The notes: a model not told the origin generated them from the sequence alone. DNA of 64,000 bases from Cyclobacterium lianum (GCF_900143075.1 NZ_FRCY01000003.1:62001-126000); one strand, 5' to 3'; shown: positions 54,071 through 63,473, counted from the stretch's first letter. Numbers and translations are program-made.

Positions 54071-54871
54071 ATGGAGATCAGTGTAATCAAAATAGGAGGA
54101 AATGTCATCGATCATCCTGAGAAATCCACCCGGTTTCTGAAGCTATTCGCAAAGTTTCCGGGCACGAAAATACTGGTTCATGGAGGAGGAGTATTGGCCA
54201 GTAGAATCGGAACATCTCTGGGCATTACACCCAACATGCACCATGGCAGGAGGATTACCGATAAGGAAACACTGGATGTGGTGACCATGGTATACGCCGG
54301 CCTGATCAATAAAAACCTGGTGGCCAGCCTGCAAGCCTTTGGGCAAAATGCTATCGGCCTCACCGGTGCTGACGGGAATGCGATCAAATCCATCAAAAGA
54401 CCGGCTGGAGAAGTGGACTACGGTTTTGTCGGTGATGTGGAAAGTGTAAATACCGGCTTATTAGAGACGCTGTTGAAGCAAAACATCGCGCCTGTATTCT
54501 GCGCCATCACCCATGACAGGAAGGGGCAACTGCTCAACACCAATGCAGACACCATCGCATCGGAAATTGCTACTGCTTTGGCGAAAAAGCATCAGGTAAA
54601 ACTATATTTTTGTTTCGACAAGACAGGAGTGCTGATGGATGCCGAGAATGAAGCTTCTCTGATTCCACTGATCAATGAGGATATATACAAAGAGCTGATA
54701 AAAGATAAGATCATACACTCGGGTATGATCCCCAAATTGGAAAATGCCTTCAATGCAATAAACAAAGGGGTGAACCATGTTTGGATGGGATTGCCGGAAA
54801 ACCTACTTCTGGCTTCCAGGGGAAAAAATGCGGGCACCATCATCGAATCCCTGAAATACGATTTGTACTGA
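54071..54871 (+). CDS. argB: N-acylglutamate kinase
   Basis: 266 residues, amino-acid kinase family. VIKIGGNVIDHP start, ILVHGGGVLASRIGTSLGI, AIGLTGADGNAIKSIKRP, LLNTNADTIASEIATAL and the C-terminal GMIPKLENAFNAINKGVNHV are standard for ArgB. It phosphorylates N-acylglutamate. There is a 14-base gap after argF'. The absence of an N-terminal extension suggests it may not be the arginine-inhibited hexameric type, but this is not decisive. Confidence 0.96.
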   Translation: MEISVIKIGGNVIDHPEKSTRFLKLFAKFPGTKILVHGGGVLASRIGTSLGITPNMHHGRRITDKETLDVVTMVYAGLINKNLVASLQAFGQNAIGLTGADGNAIKSIKRPAGEVDYGFVGDVESVNTGLLETLLKQNIAPVFCAITHDRKGQLLNTNADTIASEIATALAKKHQVKLYFCFDKTGVLMDAENEASLIPLINEDIYKELIKDKIIHSGMIPKLENAFNAINKGVNHVWMGLPENLLLASRGKNAGTIIESLKYDLY

Positions 54872-54900
54872 ACAATGATCATCTTAAAGCAATTGCTGCC

Positions 54901-55986
54901 TTGGAAAACCTGGATAAACTAACGAGTGAAGCCTTAGCATTATTGAAGGAACTGATCCGTACTCCATCATTTAGCAGGGAGGAAGACAAAACAGCCGATC
55001 TTTTGGCAGGCTTTATGGAGGAAAAAGCCATATCCTGGCATCGAAACGGAAATAATGTCTGGGCCTGTCATCGTGAATTTGACCCGGACCTTCCCACTAT
55101 CATGCTCAATTCTCATCATGATACCGTGCGCCCCAATCAGGGATATACCCTTGATCCCTTCTTACCCGTAGAAAAGAACGGTAAGCTTTTTGGGCTGGGG
55201 GCAAACGATGCTGGTGGCTGCCTGGTGAGCCTTTTGGCCACCTTTATTTATTTTCAGGGAAAAAAGTTGCCGGTTAATCTCCTTTTTCTTGCATCCGCTG
55301 AAGAAGAGATCAGCGGAAAGGCCGGCATGGAGTCCATGATTGCCGAATTGCCTGAATTGGCTTGTGCTATTGTAGGAGAACCCACGAAGCTGAAAATGGC
55401 AGTGGCGGAAAAGGGCTTGCTCGTCATTGATGGGGAGGTAAAGGGCAAGGCAGGCCACGCGGCAAGAGAAGAAGGCATCAATGCCATTTACGAAGCACTG
55501 GACGATTTAATCCTTATCAGGGACTTCGAATTTAGCAAAACCTCTGCCTTTCTGGGACCGAATAAGGTAACGGCGACCATCATACAGGCGGGCAGCCAGC
55601 ACAATGTGGTTCCGGATCTTTGCAGTTACACCCTGGATGTACGGGTTACGGATGCCTATACACTGGAAGAGGCCCTGGCAGAACTGCAGCAAAAGCTAAA
55701 AGCAAAACTCCAGCCCCGGTCCATGCGATTGAGATCCTCACGGATAGATGTGGAGCATCCCCTGGTGAAAGCAGCAGCATCATTGCATATTGCAACCTTC
55801 GGAAGTCCTACCCTGTCTGACCAGGCGCTTATTCCCTATCCTTCTGTAAAAATCGGCCCCGGAGACTCCGCCCGATCCCATACTCCTGATGAATTTATCT
55901 ATACCACAGAGCTCGGTGAGGGGATTACCACCTATATCCAGCTGCTGGAAACCTATTTTTCGCTATTAACCGATCCTAAAAAATGA
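54901..55986 (+). CDS. argE: M20 family N-acylcitrulline/acylornithine deacetylase, TTG start
   Basis: 361 residues if translation begins at the TTG at 54901; a TTG start at 54781 would lie deep inside argB and no ATG gives a normal N-terminus. The first residues then read LENLDKLTSEALALLKELIRTPSFSREED, as expected for the family. LNSHHDTVRPNQGYT, GLGANDAGGCLV, FLASAEEEISGKAGM and VGEPT carry the di-zinc site. It removes the acyl group from N-acylcitrulline (or acylornithine). Its stop overlaps argH as ATGA. Confidence 0.9.
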   Translation: MENLDKLTSEALALLKELIRTPSFSREEDKTADLLAGFMEEKAISWHRNGNNVWACHREFDPDLPTIMLNSHHDTVRPNQGYTLDPFLPVEKNGKLFGLGANDAGGCLVSLLATFIYFQGKKLPVNLLFLASAEEEISGKAGMESMIAELPELACAIVGEPTKLKMAVAEKGLLVIDGEVKGKAGHAAREEGINAIYEALDDLILIRDFEFSKTSAFLGPNKVTATIIQAGSQHNVVPDLCSYTLDVRVTDAYTLEEALAELQQKLKAKLQPRSMRLRSSRIDVEHPLVKAAASLHIATFGSPTLSDQALIPYPSVKIGPGDSARSHTPDEFIYTTELGEGITTYIQLLETYFSLLTDPKK

Positions 55987-57311
55987 AACTTTGGCAGAAA
56001 GACAAAACCAGTAAAAAGGAAGTAGAAATTTTCACCATCGGCCGGGATCCGGAATTTGACCTCCTCCTGGCTCCCTTCGACCTGAATGGCTCTATGGCCC
56101 ATGCGGTCATGCTGAACAGTATCGGGCTTTTGACACATGAAGAACTGGAGCTGCTGAAAAAGGGCCTGCGTGAAATACGGAAGGAAGTTGAAGAGGGTAA
56201 ATTTGGTATTGCGCCGGGAATTGAAGATGTACACAGCCAGGTTGAATTCCTGCTGACTGAGCGGTATGGAGACGTTGGCAAGAAATTACACAGTGGACGG
56301 TCCAGGAATGATCAGGTTTTGGTAGATCTGAAACTGTACTACAGACACGCCATCCGGGAGACCGTATCAGAAATTGAAAAACTATTTGACTTGTTGCTGG
56401 ACCTCGCAGAAAATCACAAAAATGAGCTGATGCCGGGATATACCCACACCCAACTGGCCATGCCTTCCTCATTTGGCCTTTGGTTTGGTTCCCTGGCAGA
56501 AGGATTGGCAGAGGACATGCATCTCTGGCAATCCGCCTATGCGCTGGTAGACCGCAACCCGCTGGGATCTGCTGCAGGATATGGATCTTCTTTCCCCCTG
56601 GACAGGGCGATGACCACCAGATTATTGGGATTTGCTGACATGCATTACAATGTGATCAATGCCCAGAACAGCAGGGGCAAAACGGAAAAATTCCTGGCCT
56701 TTGCCTTGTCCGGCACAGCCGGAACTCTGAACCGGCTGGCAACTGACGCCATCCTGTATATGAACCAGCATTTTGGCTTTATCCATTTTCCGGATGAGCT
56801 CACCACCGGATCAAGCATCATGCCCCACAAAAAAAACCCGGATGTGTTTGAACTGATCCGGGCAAAGACCAACCAGATACAGTCCTACCCCCAAAGCATC
56901 ATGATGCTGCTGACCAATCTCAGTACTGGCTATCACCGGGACCTCCAGTTGCTCAAGGAGACCATATTTCCGGCTTTCAGACAGTTGAATGACAGCCTGA
57001 AAATAGCCAGATTAATGCTGGAAAACGTTAGTGTGAAAAAAGATCTCCTGACAAATGATTTCTATGCGTATCTTTTTAGCGTAGAAGAAGTAAACCGCCT
57101 GGTACTGGAAGGAATACCCTTCAGAGATGCCTATAAAAAAGTAGGGAGAGACATAGAAAAAAATGAATTTGTACCCGGCACCAGCATCAAACATACCCAT
57201 GAGGGCAGTATTGGTAACCTTTGCCTGAAGGAAATCCGGGGAAAAATGGAGGCCTCAGCGATAGACTTTTCCAGGGCTGTGGAGGCAGAAAAGGAGCTGT
57301 GGGAAGAGTAA
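55983..57311 (+). CDS. argH: Argininosuccinate lyase
   Basis: 442 residues. DVHSQVEFLLTERYGDVG, HSGRSRNDQVLVDLKLYYR, MPGYTHTQLAMPSSFGLWFG and TGSSIMPHKKNPDVFELIRAK (catalytic Ser loop) are the family signatures. It splits argininosuccinate into arginine and fumarate, the last step of the pathway. Start overlaps argE by four bases. It ends the plus-strand arginine operon. Confidence 0.97.
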   Translation: MKLWQKDKTSKKEVEIFTIGRDPEFDLLLAPFDLNGSMAHAVMLNSIGLLTHEELELLKKGLREIRKEVEEGKFGIAPGIEDVHSQVEFLLTERYGDVGKKLHSGRSRNDQVLVDLKLYYRHAIRETVSEIEKLFDLLLDLAENHKNELMPGYTHTQLAMPSSFGLWFGSLAEGLAEDMHLWQSAYALVDRNPLGSAAGYGSSFPLDRAMTTRLLGFADMHYNVINAQNSRGKTEKFLAFALSGTAGTLNRLATDAILYMNQHFGFIHFPDELTTGSSIMPHKKNPDVFELIRAKTNQIQSYPQSIMMLLTNLSTGYHRDLQLLKETIFPAFRQLNDSLKIARLMLENVSVKKDLLTNDFYAYLFSVEEVNRLVLEGIPFRDAYKKVGRDIEKNEFVPGTSIKHTHEGSIGNLCLKEIRGKMEASAIDFSRAVEAEKELWEE

Positions 57312-57318
57312 AAGTTAA

Positions 57319-57540
57319 CTACAGTGAATCCTGGATGAAGTATACCATACAGGATGCCAGGATATAACCGCCCAGGAAAGAAATAAAATAGGGCCAGGTC
57401 AAATCATATTGGCGATAGACTGTGTTTTTTGCCGAACGGGTCAAATGGTTAAATCTTTTAAATTGCCTGAGCGGAAAAAAGGACAGGAAGAATAGTCCGT
57501 AACAACAGGTAAATAATGTAAGAGCTACGAATGTCTGCAT
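57319..57540 (-). CDS. Small two-segment membrane protein
   Basis: 73 residues from the ATG at 57540; an upstream TTG is possible. Two hydrophobic stretches (TFVALTLFTCCYGLFFLSFF and YFISFLGGYILASCMVYFI) flank a basic loop (RQFKRFNHLTRSAKNTVYR). Function unknown. It is convergent with argH, 8 bases from its stop. Confidence 0.6.
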   Translation of the reverse strand: MQTFVALTLFTCCYGLFFLSFFPLRQFKRFNHLTRSAKNTVYRQYDLTWPYFISFLGGYILASCMVYFIQDSL

Positions 57541-57642
57541 GACTACTTGAGATTCATACAAATATAAAATCAGTAGAATAGAACACCAAAAATCGGCGAC
57601 TCAATCGAACCGAAAATAGAGATTTTTTCAGCATGAAATAAC

Positions 57643-58923
57643 CTAGTGTTTTAAGTTAAAAACATTGAAAAAATCGAATCTCCTGTGCCGTTTTTTAAAC
57701 CTGTATTTCATCTTGGCATAGGTATAAACCGGGATGATCCTGAAAGACTGCACGATCACCAGCAGCATGAGAAGGGAAGAGCCGATAAAAATAATATCAA
57801 ATCCATACCCTGCATCTACCACCACGCCGTAGACAGCAGGTCCGACGGCTGAGCTAAGCACCATTATTGAGGCAAATATACTTCGTACCTTTCCGATGTA
57901 GGTAGCTCCGAATAACTCTACCTGCAGGGCAGACATAATCGCATTGCCAAAGCCTGCAGAGGCACCCATCAGTATCATGTAGGGAAAAATGACAAGCTGG
58001 TCATTGAGCAACCATATACATAGGATGGCCGCCAGAAATGGAATAAGGTAAAAGGGAAAAAATTTCCTGGCCGTATACCTGTCGATAAGTGGCCCCGCAA
58101 ACAAGATCGCCAGGGATCCGGCAACAGCGTAAAAGGTAAGCCCTACAGCCATCCATTCCAACGTCCAGCCTTTGAACTCGGCAATGGCAAATTGGTAAAA
58201 GAACAATCCGGTGACGGTAAAAGATAGTACAAACAGGTTTGGGGCCAGCAGCCAAAAGGTACCGGACTTCATGATTTCCCACTGGGAGACTTCCTTCTTT
58301 GGGCTATCATCGCCGGAAGGAGTGGATTCTTCGTGCACCACGAGCTTTTTCTCGTCGATAAAGAAGTACAGGTATACGGGCACCATGATGATGACAATAG
58401 CGGCATTCACCAGCAACGATTGCCTCCAGCCTACCAGGTTGATAAGCGCTACTACCAGAATGGGCAATGCTGCTTGTCCCAGCGGGTGCCCAAGAGAAGC
58501 CAGACTAATGGCTTTGCCTCTGCCTTTGAAGAAGTATTTGGACATGCTGGTAATCGCAATGTGGCTGAAAAGCCCTTGTCCGGCAATACGCAAACCAAAA
58601 AAAGCTACCGGCAGCAGGTACCAGTGGACATTATAACTCATCAATATCAGCGCCAATAAGAAGATCAGAGTGGACACCAAGGTGTACTTTTTCAGGCTGA
58701 CCTTATCGATGTATTTACCCACTTGAGGAAGTAAAAAAGCACTCGCAATGGTTGCAATCATATAGTAGACACTGATCTGGGCATTCTGCAGGGAAAATTC
58801 TTCGATCAGGTACGGCACGTACAAGGCCAGGAGATAGGTTTGTCCATATCCGGACAAACAGGTCATCAATAATCCGAATGCCAGAAGTTTTCTGTTTTCC
58901 AATACAAAATTCCAATAATTCAT
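57643..58923 (-). CDS. MFS transporter
   Basis: 426 residues with about twelve hydrophobic segments. QVGKYIDKVSLKKYT (loop 2-3 motif, DxxxxKK variant), GLRIAGQGLFSHIAITSMSKYFFKGRGKA, and FAGPLIDRYTARKFFP in the second half are major facilitator features. The first half resembles oxalate/formate antiporter-like and monocarboxylate carriers. Substrate unknown. It is transcribed alone on the minus strand. Confidence 0.9.
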   Translation of the reverse strand: MNYWNFVLENRKLLAFGLLMTCLSGYGQTYLLALYVPYLIEEFSLQNAQISVYYMIATIASAFLLPQVGKYIDKVSLKKYTLVSTLIFLLALILMSYNVHWYLLPVAFFGLRIAGQGLFSHIAITSMSKYFFKGRGKAISLASLGHPLGQAALPILVVALINLVGWRQSLLVNAAIVIIMVPVYLYFFIDEKKLVVHEESTPSGDDSPKKEVSQWEIMKSGTFWLLAPNLFVLSFTVTGLFFYQFAIAEFKGWTLEWMAVGLTFYAVAGSLAILFAGPLIDRYTARKFFPFYLIPFLAAILCIWLLNDQLVIFPYMILMGASAGFGNAIMSALQVELFGATYIGKVRSIFASIMVLSSAVGPAVYGVVVDAGYGFDIIFIGSSLLMLLVIVQSFRIIPVYTYAKMKYRFKKRHRRFDFFNVFNLKH

Positions 58924-59230
58924 CGCTTACTTGGTTGGTACGCACTACTTACTGATAAACCGGTCACTCAGGTCATTACAAATATTATTTGCAAAATTAC
59001 CAATATATTTATCTGTAAAAAACTCTTCCGTATAAAAATAAAAGATAATTCCATATTTATGCTTTTTGGCCGCTTCTAAGGCAGATGCACCTCTGAAAAA
59101 GATCGATCCGGCCTGTTGCAGAAACACGCAACGGCTGAGGAATATGCTACAAAGGCAGCCCGTAAACATGGAAGAATGGTTTTTTTTTCCGTATTTAGGC
59201 TTTTGTTAAAGAAAACCAATTGATAATTAT
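58924..59230. other. Divergent intergenic region
   Basis: 307 bases between the MFS transporter (minus) and the membrane protein gene at 59231 (plus). A 74-codon minus frame (58945-59169) is present but not convincing. No clear promoter or repeat identified. Confidence 0.5.
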
Positions 59231-59662
59231 ATGACCACCGGATTTCAACACCTGCATTCCTATCTGGCATACCTCGTTTTGGCTGGAATAGTCTTTAGTT
59301 TCATCCTGGCACTTTTTGGGGCCCTGAGCGGCAAGACATTTGGTGAAAAAGACCGCAAATTCGGATTGATAGGGATGATACTCGCCCATATTCAATTGCT
59401 GGTGGGTATTGTACTTTATTTCCTCAGTCCACTTGGCTTCTCCAATCTAAGTGGTGAAACCATGGGTGACAGCATGAGCCGTTTGTACGCATTGGAACAT
59501 CCCCTGATTAATATCCTTGCCGTGGCGCTGATTACTGTAGGATACAGCCGTGCAAAAAAACTTACAGAGAGTCGTAACCAATTCAGGAGTATATATATGT
59601 TTTACGGGGTTGCCCTCATCCTGATTCTCAGCCGCATTCCCTGGGCTTCCTGGCTAAATTAA
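59231..59662 (+). CDS. Four-helix membrane protein (cytochrome b-like family)
   Basis: 143 residues with four hydrophobic segments. His residues in HLHSYLAY, AHIQLLVGIVLYF and LEHPLINILAV lie within or next to the helices and could ligate heme; Bacteroidota homologues are often labelled cytochrome B. HIQLLVGIVLYFLSPLGF is a conserved block in them. No enzyme activity is known. The DUF3820 gene follows 6 bases downstream. Confidence 0.75.
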   Translation: MTTGFQHLHSYLAYLVLAGIVFSFILALFGALSGKTFGEKDRKFGLIGMILAHIQLLVGIVLYFLSPLGFSNLSGETMGDSMSRLYALEHPLINILAVALITVGYSRAKKLTESRNQFRSIYMFYGVALILILSRIPWASWLN

Positions 59663-59668
59663 ACAGTA

Positions 59669-59884
59669 ATGGACCAAAACATACTGCTGGATCTGGTATC
59701 GAAAAAAATGCCCTTCGGAAAATATAAGGGCAGTTTGATCTGTGAAATTCCGGAACATTACCTGATCTGGTTCAAGCGAAAGGGTTTTCCGGAAGGCAAA
59801 CTGGGCATGTGGCTGGAAACCATGTATGAGATCCGGCTAAACGGTCTGGAACACCTGTTGTACAGACTTAAAGCCAAAAGCTAG
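59669..59884 (+). CDS. DUF3820 family protein
   Basis: 71 residues. KKMPFGKYKGSLICEIPEHYL, WFKRKGFPEGKLGMWLETMYEI and LNGLEHLLYRL match DUF3820, a small family that resembles the C-terminal part of exonuclease/helicase-associated proteins but has no assigned function. It is 6 bases after the four-helix protein gene and probably co-transcribed with it. Confidence 0.88.
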   Translation: MDQNILLDLVSKKMPFGKYKGSLICEIPEHYLIWFKRKGFPEGKLGMWLETMYEIRLNGLEHLLYRLKAKS

Positions 59885-59906
59885 GCCGCTCTTCTATATT
59901 CTGCCA

Positions 59907-59942
59907 TATTGTTGCAATAATAAATTTATAGGGATACCTTTG
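59907..59942 (+). promoter_or_regulatory. Promoter of the TonB receptor with palindromic element over the -33 box
   Basis: TATTGTTGCAATAATA (59907-59922) is a near-palindrome. Its TTG at 59912-59914 is followed by 20 bases and an exact TAnnTTTG match, TACCTTTG, at 59935-59942. The same TTGCAATAAT word forms a perfect inverted repeat before the DUF4625 gene. A Fur/Zur-family repressor site is a reasonable reading. Confidence 0.65.
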
Positions 59943-59950
59943 TACCTGAA

Positions 59951-62353
59951 ATGCGGTACAAATCATCCTCCACCACTATAAGTCTTTTCTTTCTGTCCTT
60001 TTGCGGCCTGCTTTTATTTCCATTTTTTTCTGGGATGGCTCAGGATCGGGCAGGCTATGCCATCTATGGCACTGTCGTTGACCAATCTGGTGAACCGCTT
60101 CCCGCCAGCATCCTGATCCATGAGCTGGGAAAAGGAACGGCGGCATCATTGGATGGCAGTTTTCGTATCTCCGGATTAAATCCGGGCAACTACCACCTGC
60201 ATATCACTCATGTGGGCTATAAATCATTGACCAGAACTATCAGCCTGGAATCATCCGACCAGGAGCTTCAATTTGTAATGGCGGAGACGGCCATCACTTT
60301 GCAATCTCTTACCATAGAGGCCAACCCGTTTAAAAATGGGGCAGTCGAGCAATCACAAAGCATCGAGGTTGTTGACAGGGACTTCATCGAGAAAAATAAT
60401 TCCGGCACCTTCTCCAACGCCCTGGAGAAGCTCCCCGGCATTAGCACCATCAATACCGGAGTGGGAATCAGCAAACCGGTAATCCGTGGAATGAGCTTCA
60501 ACCGGATCATGGTCAATGATCGCGGCATCAAACAGGAAGGACAGCAGTGGGGTGCTGATCATGGACTGGAGATTGATCCATTTGATGTGGACAGGGTAGA
60601 GATCGTGAAGGGACCGGCTTCCCTGATCTATGGATCGGATGGTATGTCAGGCGTGATCAACATCTCCCCTGCCCCTCTGCCAGACGAGGGCACCATTAGG
60701 GGGCACCTGATTAACAGCTACCGCACCAACAATAACATGCGAAGTCACTCCGCAATGGTGGAAGGAAATGAAAATGATATTGTATTCAAAGCCAGGTTCA
60801 CTGCCCAGGATTTTCAGGATTACCGGGTACCGGCCGAGCGCTTTACCTACGCCGGGTTTGAATTGCCGGTATACGAAAACCGACTGAAAAATACGGCTGG
60901 AAGGGAAAGGCATTTTTCGCTGATGGCCGGAATGAGAAAAGACTGGGGCAAATCAACAATCACCGTCAGCCAGTTTAACCAGAAGGCCGGCATATTTACC
61001 GGAGCGGTAGGCATACCCAACAGCTACAACCTCCGGCACAACGGGGACTACGGCAATATAGAATTCCCCCGGCAGGACAACATGCATTTAAAGGTGATTT
61101 CCAACACCAGTGTACAATGGAAAAAGCACTGGCTGGAGATTGACCTGGCTTACCAGCGCAACAACAGGCTGGAGGAGTCTTTGCCGCATATACATGGGAT
61201 CGGACCTACCCCTGAAGGCAACCTCGCTTTGGCCTTGTTTCTGGATACTTATACCGCCAATGCACGGCTAAACTACCATATCAATCCCAAACACCAATCC
61301 ATCCTGGGCATTCAGGCTACACTGATGGAAAATAATTTTGGGGGTTTTGAATTTCTTCTTCCCGAATTTAACTCCCTGAGTACGGGCTTGTTCTATTTTC
61401 ACGAATACCGCAAAACTGACAACCTGATCCTGAATGCAGGCCTTCGGCTCGATGGTGCCAGACACGATATTCAGGCCCATTATCAGCCCGTTTACGATAA
61501 TGCACTTAACCCCACCGGTGAAACCGTGCAACGAAATCCTGATATCGACCGAAATTTCTTTAATCTCAGTGGATCCACAGGATTATCCTGGATCATCAAT
61601 CAGGTAAACAATGTCAAATTCAATTTTGGCAGCAGCTTCCGCATCCCCACTCCTATAGAACTATCTACCAATGGGGTACACCATGGAAACTTCCGACATG
61701 AACTTGGAGATGCCAATCTTAACAGTGAGCGGAGCTTTCAGGCAGACCTGAACTACACCTATTCCCGTCAGAATTTTCTGGTAGGCATCAGCCCCTTTGT
61801 ATCCTATTACGATGGCTACATTTATCTCGCACCCACCGGCAGGTTTTCTACTTTACCGGGAGCCGGAACGCTCTGGGAATACAGACAAAACAACGCCTTT
61901 TTCACCGGCGGGGAGTTAAAATTAGAATGGGTACCGGTTTCGGGGCTAACAGCTACCATAGCCGCCGAATACGTGTACAATTACAACCTGGACAGCGGCC
62001 TTCCCCTACCCCTTACTCCGCCTGCAAGCCTGTTGTCCGGGATTGAATGGACCCTGCCCGACGGTTTTAGCCGCGTTGCCGACAATGGATATCTGTACCT
62101 GGAGTATCGGCAGGTCGCTGCTCAGCAAAGGGTCGACAGAAACGAACGCGTCACCTCCGGCTACGGTCTGCTTGCGGCCGGAATCGGATGGGAACTTCCT
62201 GTCCGGCAGCAGACCTGGAAATTACAAATAAGTGGTGAAAACCTGCTGGACACCTTCTATTTCAACCACCTGAGCAGATACCGGCTGCTCAACCTTCCCG
62301 AACAAGGAAGGAATGTCAACATCAACCTGAAAATACCCTTTCGGATTAAATAA
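59951..62353 (+). CDS. TonB-dependent receptor, probable metal (zinc-type) uptake
   Basis: 800 residues with signal peptide. Residues about 35-115 are a carboxypeptidase-regulatory-like domain (GYAIYGTVVDQSGEPLPASI). The plug follows (GTFSNALEKLPGISTINTGVGISKPVIRGM, EIVKGPASLIYGSDGMSGVI), then the 22-strand barrel. The C-terminus YFNHLSRYRLLNLPEQGRN resembles the HLSR...GRN end common in ZnuD-like receptors. With the His/Asp-rich lipoprotein downstream and the shared promoter element this suggests metal, perhaps zinc, transport. The ATG lies only 9 bases after the -7 element, so the mRNA may be leaderless. Confidence 0.92.
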   Translation: MRYKSSSTTISLFFLSFCGLLLFPFFSGMAQDRAGYAIYGTVVDQSGEPLPASILIHELGKGTAASLDGSFRISGLNPGNYHLHITHVGYKSLTRTISLESSDQELQFVMAETAITLQSLTIEANPFKNGAVEQSQSIEVVDRDFIEKNNSGTFSNALEKLPGISTINTGVGISKPVIRGMSFNRIMVNDRGIKQEGQQWGADHGLEIDPFDVDRVEIVKGPASLIYGSDGMSGVINISPAPLPDEGTIRGHLINSYRTNNNMRSHSAMVEGNENDIVFKARFTAQDFQDYRVPAERFTYAGFELPVYENRLKNTAGRERHFSLMAGMRKDWGKSTITVSQFNQKAGIFTGAVGIPNSYNLRHNGDYGNIEFPRQDNMHLKVISNTSVQWKKHWLEIDLAYQRNNRLEESLPHIHGIGPTPEGNLALALFLDTYTANARLNYHINPKHQSILGIQATLMENNFGGFEFLLPEFNSLSTGLFYFHEYRKTDNLILNAGLRLDGARHDIQAHYQPVYDNALNPTGETVQRNPDIDRNFFNLSGSTGLSWIINQVNNVKFNFGSSFRIPTPIELSTNGVHHGNFRHELGDANLNSERSFQADLNYTYSRQNFLVGISPFVSYYDGYIYLAPTGRFSTLPGAGTLWEYRQNNAFFTGGELKLEWVPVSGLTATIAAEYVYNYNLDSGLPLPLTPPASLLSGIEWTLPDGFSRVADNGYLYLEYRQVAAQQRVDRNERVTSGYGLLAAGIGWELPVRQQTWKLQISGENLLDTFYFNHLSRYRLLNLPEQGRNVNINLKIPFRIK

Positions 62354-62399
62354 GTATATTTTTCCTATAACAGCTTAGGAACTTTGTTATTTATGCCTT

Positions 62400-62434
62400 A
62401 TTATTGCAACATTAATGCATTTGCAATAATATTG
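62400..62434 (+). promoter_or_regulatory. Promoter of the DUF4625 gene with 10-bp inverted repeat
   Basis: ATTATTGCAA (62400-62409) and TTGCAATAAT (62421-62430) are a perfect 10-bp inverted repeat with an 11-base spacer. TTG at 62404-62406, a 20-base spacer and TAATATTG at 62427-62434 (one mismatch) form a promoter inside it. One arm covers the -33 box and the other overlaps the -7 box, as expected for a repressor operator. Confidence 0.65.
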
Positions 62435-62471
62435 TAAATAAAGAAGTAATCCGCTTTTAACTTCAACCATA

Positions 62472-63440
62472 ATGATTAACATGAAATTTATTCATCCAAG
62501 GTATTTCATTCCCGTCCTCTCAGTGGCGGGCATGCTTTCCTGTGAAACAGCAGAAGAAACCCCTAACGACCTTTCGGCACCTGTGATTGGCCAGGCTGAT
62601 GGAAGCGAACACATTGAACCTGAAAATGGTGAGATCTATGGCATAAACGCCGATCACATGCATGTAAAGTTTTCCGTAGAAGATGCTTCCGGCATCGGAC
62701 AGGTGAGGGTCAATGTACATGCCAATTTCGATGGCCACAGTCATGCAAGAATCAATAATTCTTTTGCCCGTCTGGAGACGAATAATATATTCAGCCCCAC
62801 CGCGGATAACCCGGCATTAAGATTTCCGGAAGGCAGTACTCGCATCAACATTGATGGGCATGAAACCGATATATTTTGGGCGGGCGAGAACGCTGACCTG
62901 GCAGGTCCTGTAATTGCAGGTTCTTACGATGTAGGAATTGAAGCAACAGATATTTTTGGCAATCAAACCAGTTATGCAGATGGCAGCAGTTATATTGCGA
63001 CCATACAGATAAAAACGCCTTATGCTCCGGCAATCTCCGTTTCAAACCTGCATGAGGGAGAGTTGGAGGCGGAAGCCGGAATGCCGCTGACGATTCAGGG
63101 TACAGTTTCCAGAACTGACCATGAACTGAGTTCGCCTATTACCTTCCTTTGGGTCAGACTGGCGGAAGAGGGTGAGCATCATGACGACGATGACGATGGA
63201 CACAATCATCGAATGGCAGATGAGGATTTTTTTGACAAAATGTGGGGAAGCTCAGCCTGGCTTGAAGATGGTAACGGACCCGATCTGCCCCATGACGAGA
63301 TGCTTGATTTAAATAAAATACTTAGCGGAGAGAACGCCATCATTGTACCGGCAAGTGAGGATCACCTGGATCTTATCATCCGGGCTGAAGACAGCAATGG
63401 CAATACTACAGAGGAAGTATTTACCATACACATAGAGTAA
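62472..63440 (+). CDS. DUF4625 lipoprotein with His/Asp-rich segment
   Basis: 322 residues. The second ATG at 62481 is also possible. LSVAGMLSC is a lipobox with the Cys about residue 24. The DUF4625 immunoglobulin-like domains follow (DHMHVKFSVEDASGIGQVRVNVHANFDGHSH and AGSYDVGIEATDIFGNQTSYA). Near residue 235 there is a HHDDDDDGHNH stretch, and other His residues (HEPD, HARI) recur, suggesting metal binding at the outer surface. It follows the TonB receptor by about 120 bases with its own promoter carrying the same palindromic element. Likely role: metal capture for that receptor. Confidence 0.88.
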   Translation: MINMKFIHPRYFIPVLSVAGMLSCETAEETPNDLSAPVIGQADGSEHIEPENGEIYGINADHMHVKFSVEDASGIGQVRVNVHANFDGHSHARINNSFARLETNNIFSPTADNPALRFPEGSTRINIDGHETDIFWAGENADLAGPVIAGSYDVGIEATDIFGNQTSYADGSSYIATIQIKTPYAPAISVSNLHEGELEAEAGMPLTIQGTVSRTDHELSSPITFLWVRLAEEGEHHDDDDDGHNHRMADEDFFDKMWGSSAWLEDGNGPDLPHDEMLDLNKILSGENAIIVPASEDHLDLIIRAEDSNGNTTEEVFTIHIE

Positions 63441-63473
63441 TCTCATAAATTTAATTGCTGTAATCGCAAAAAA

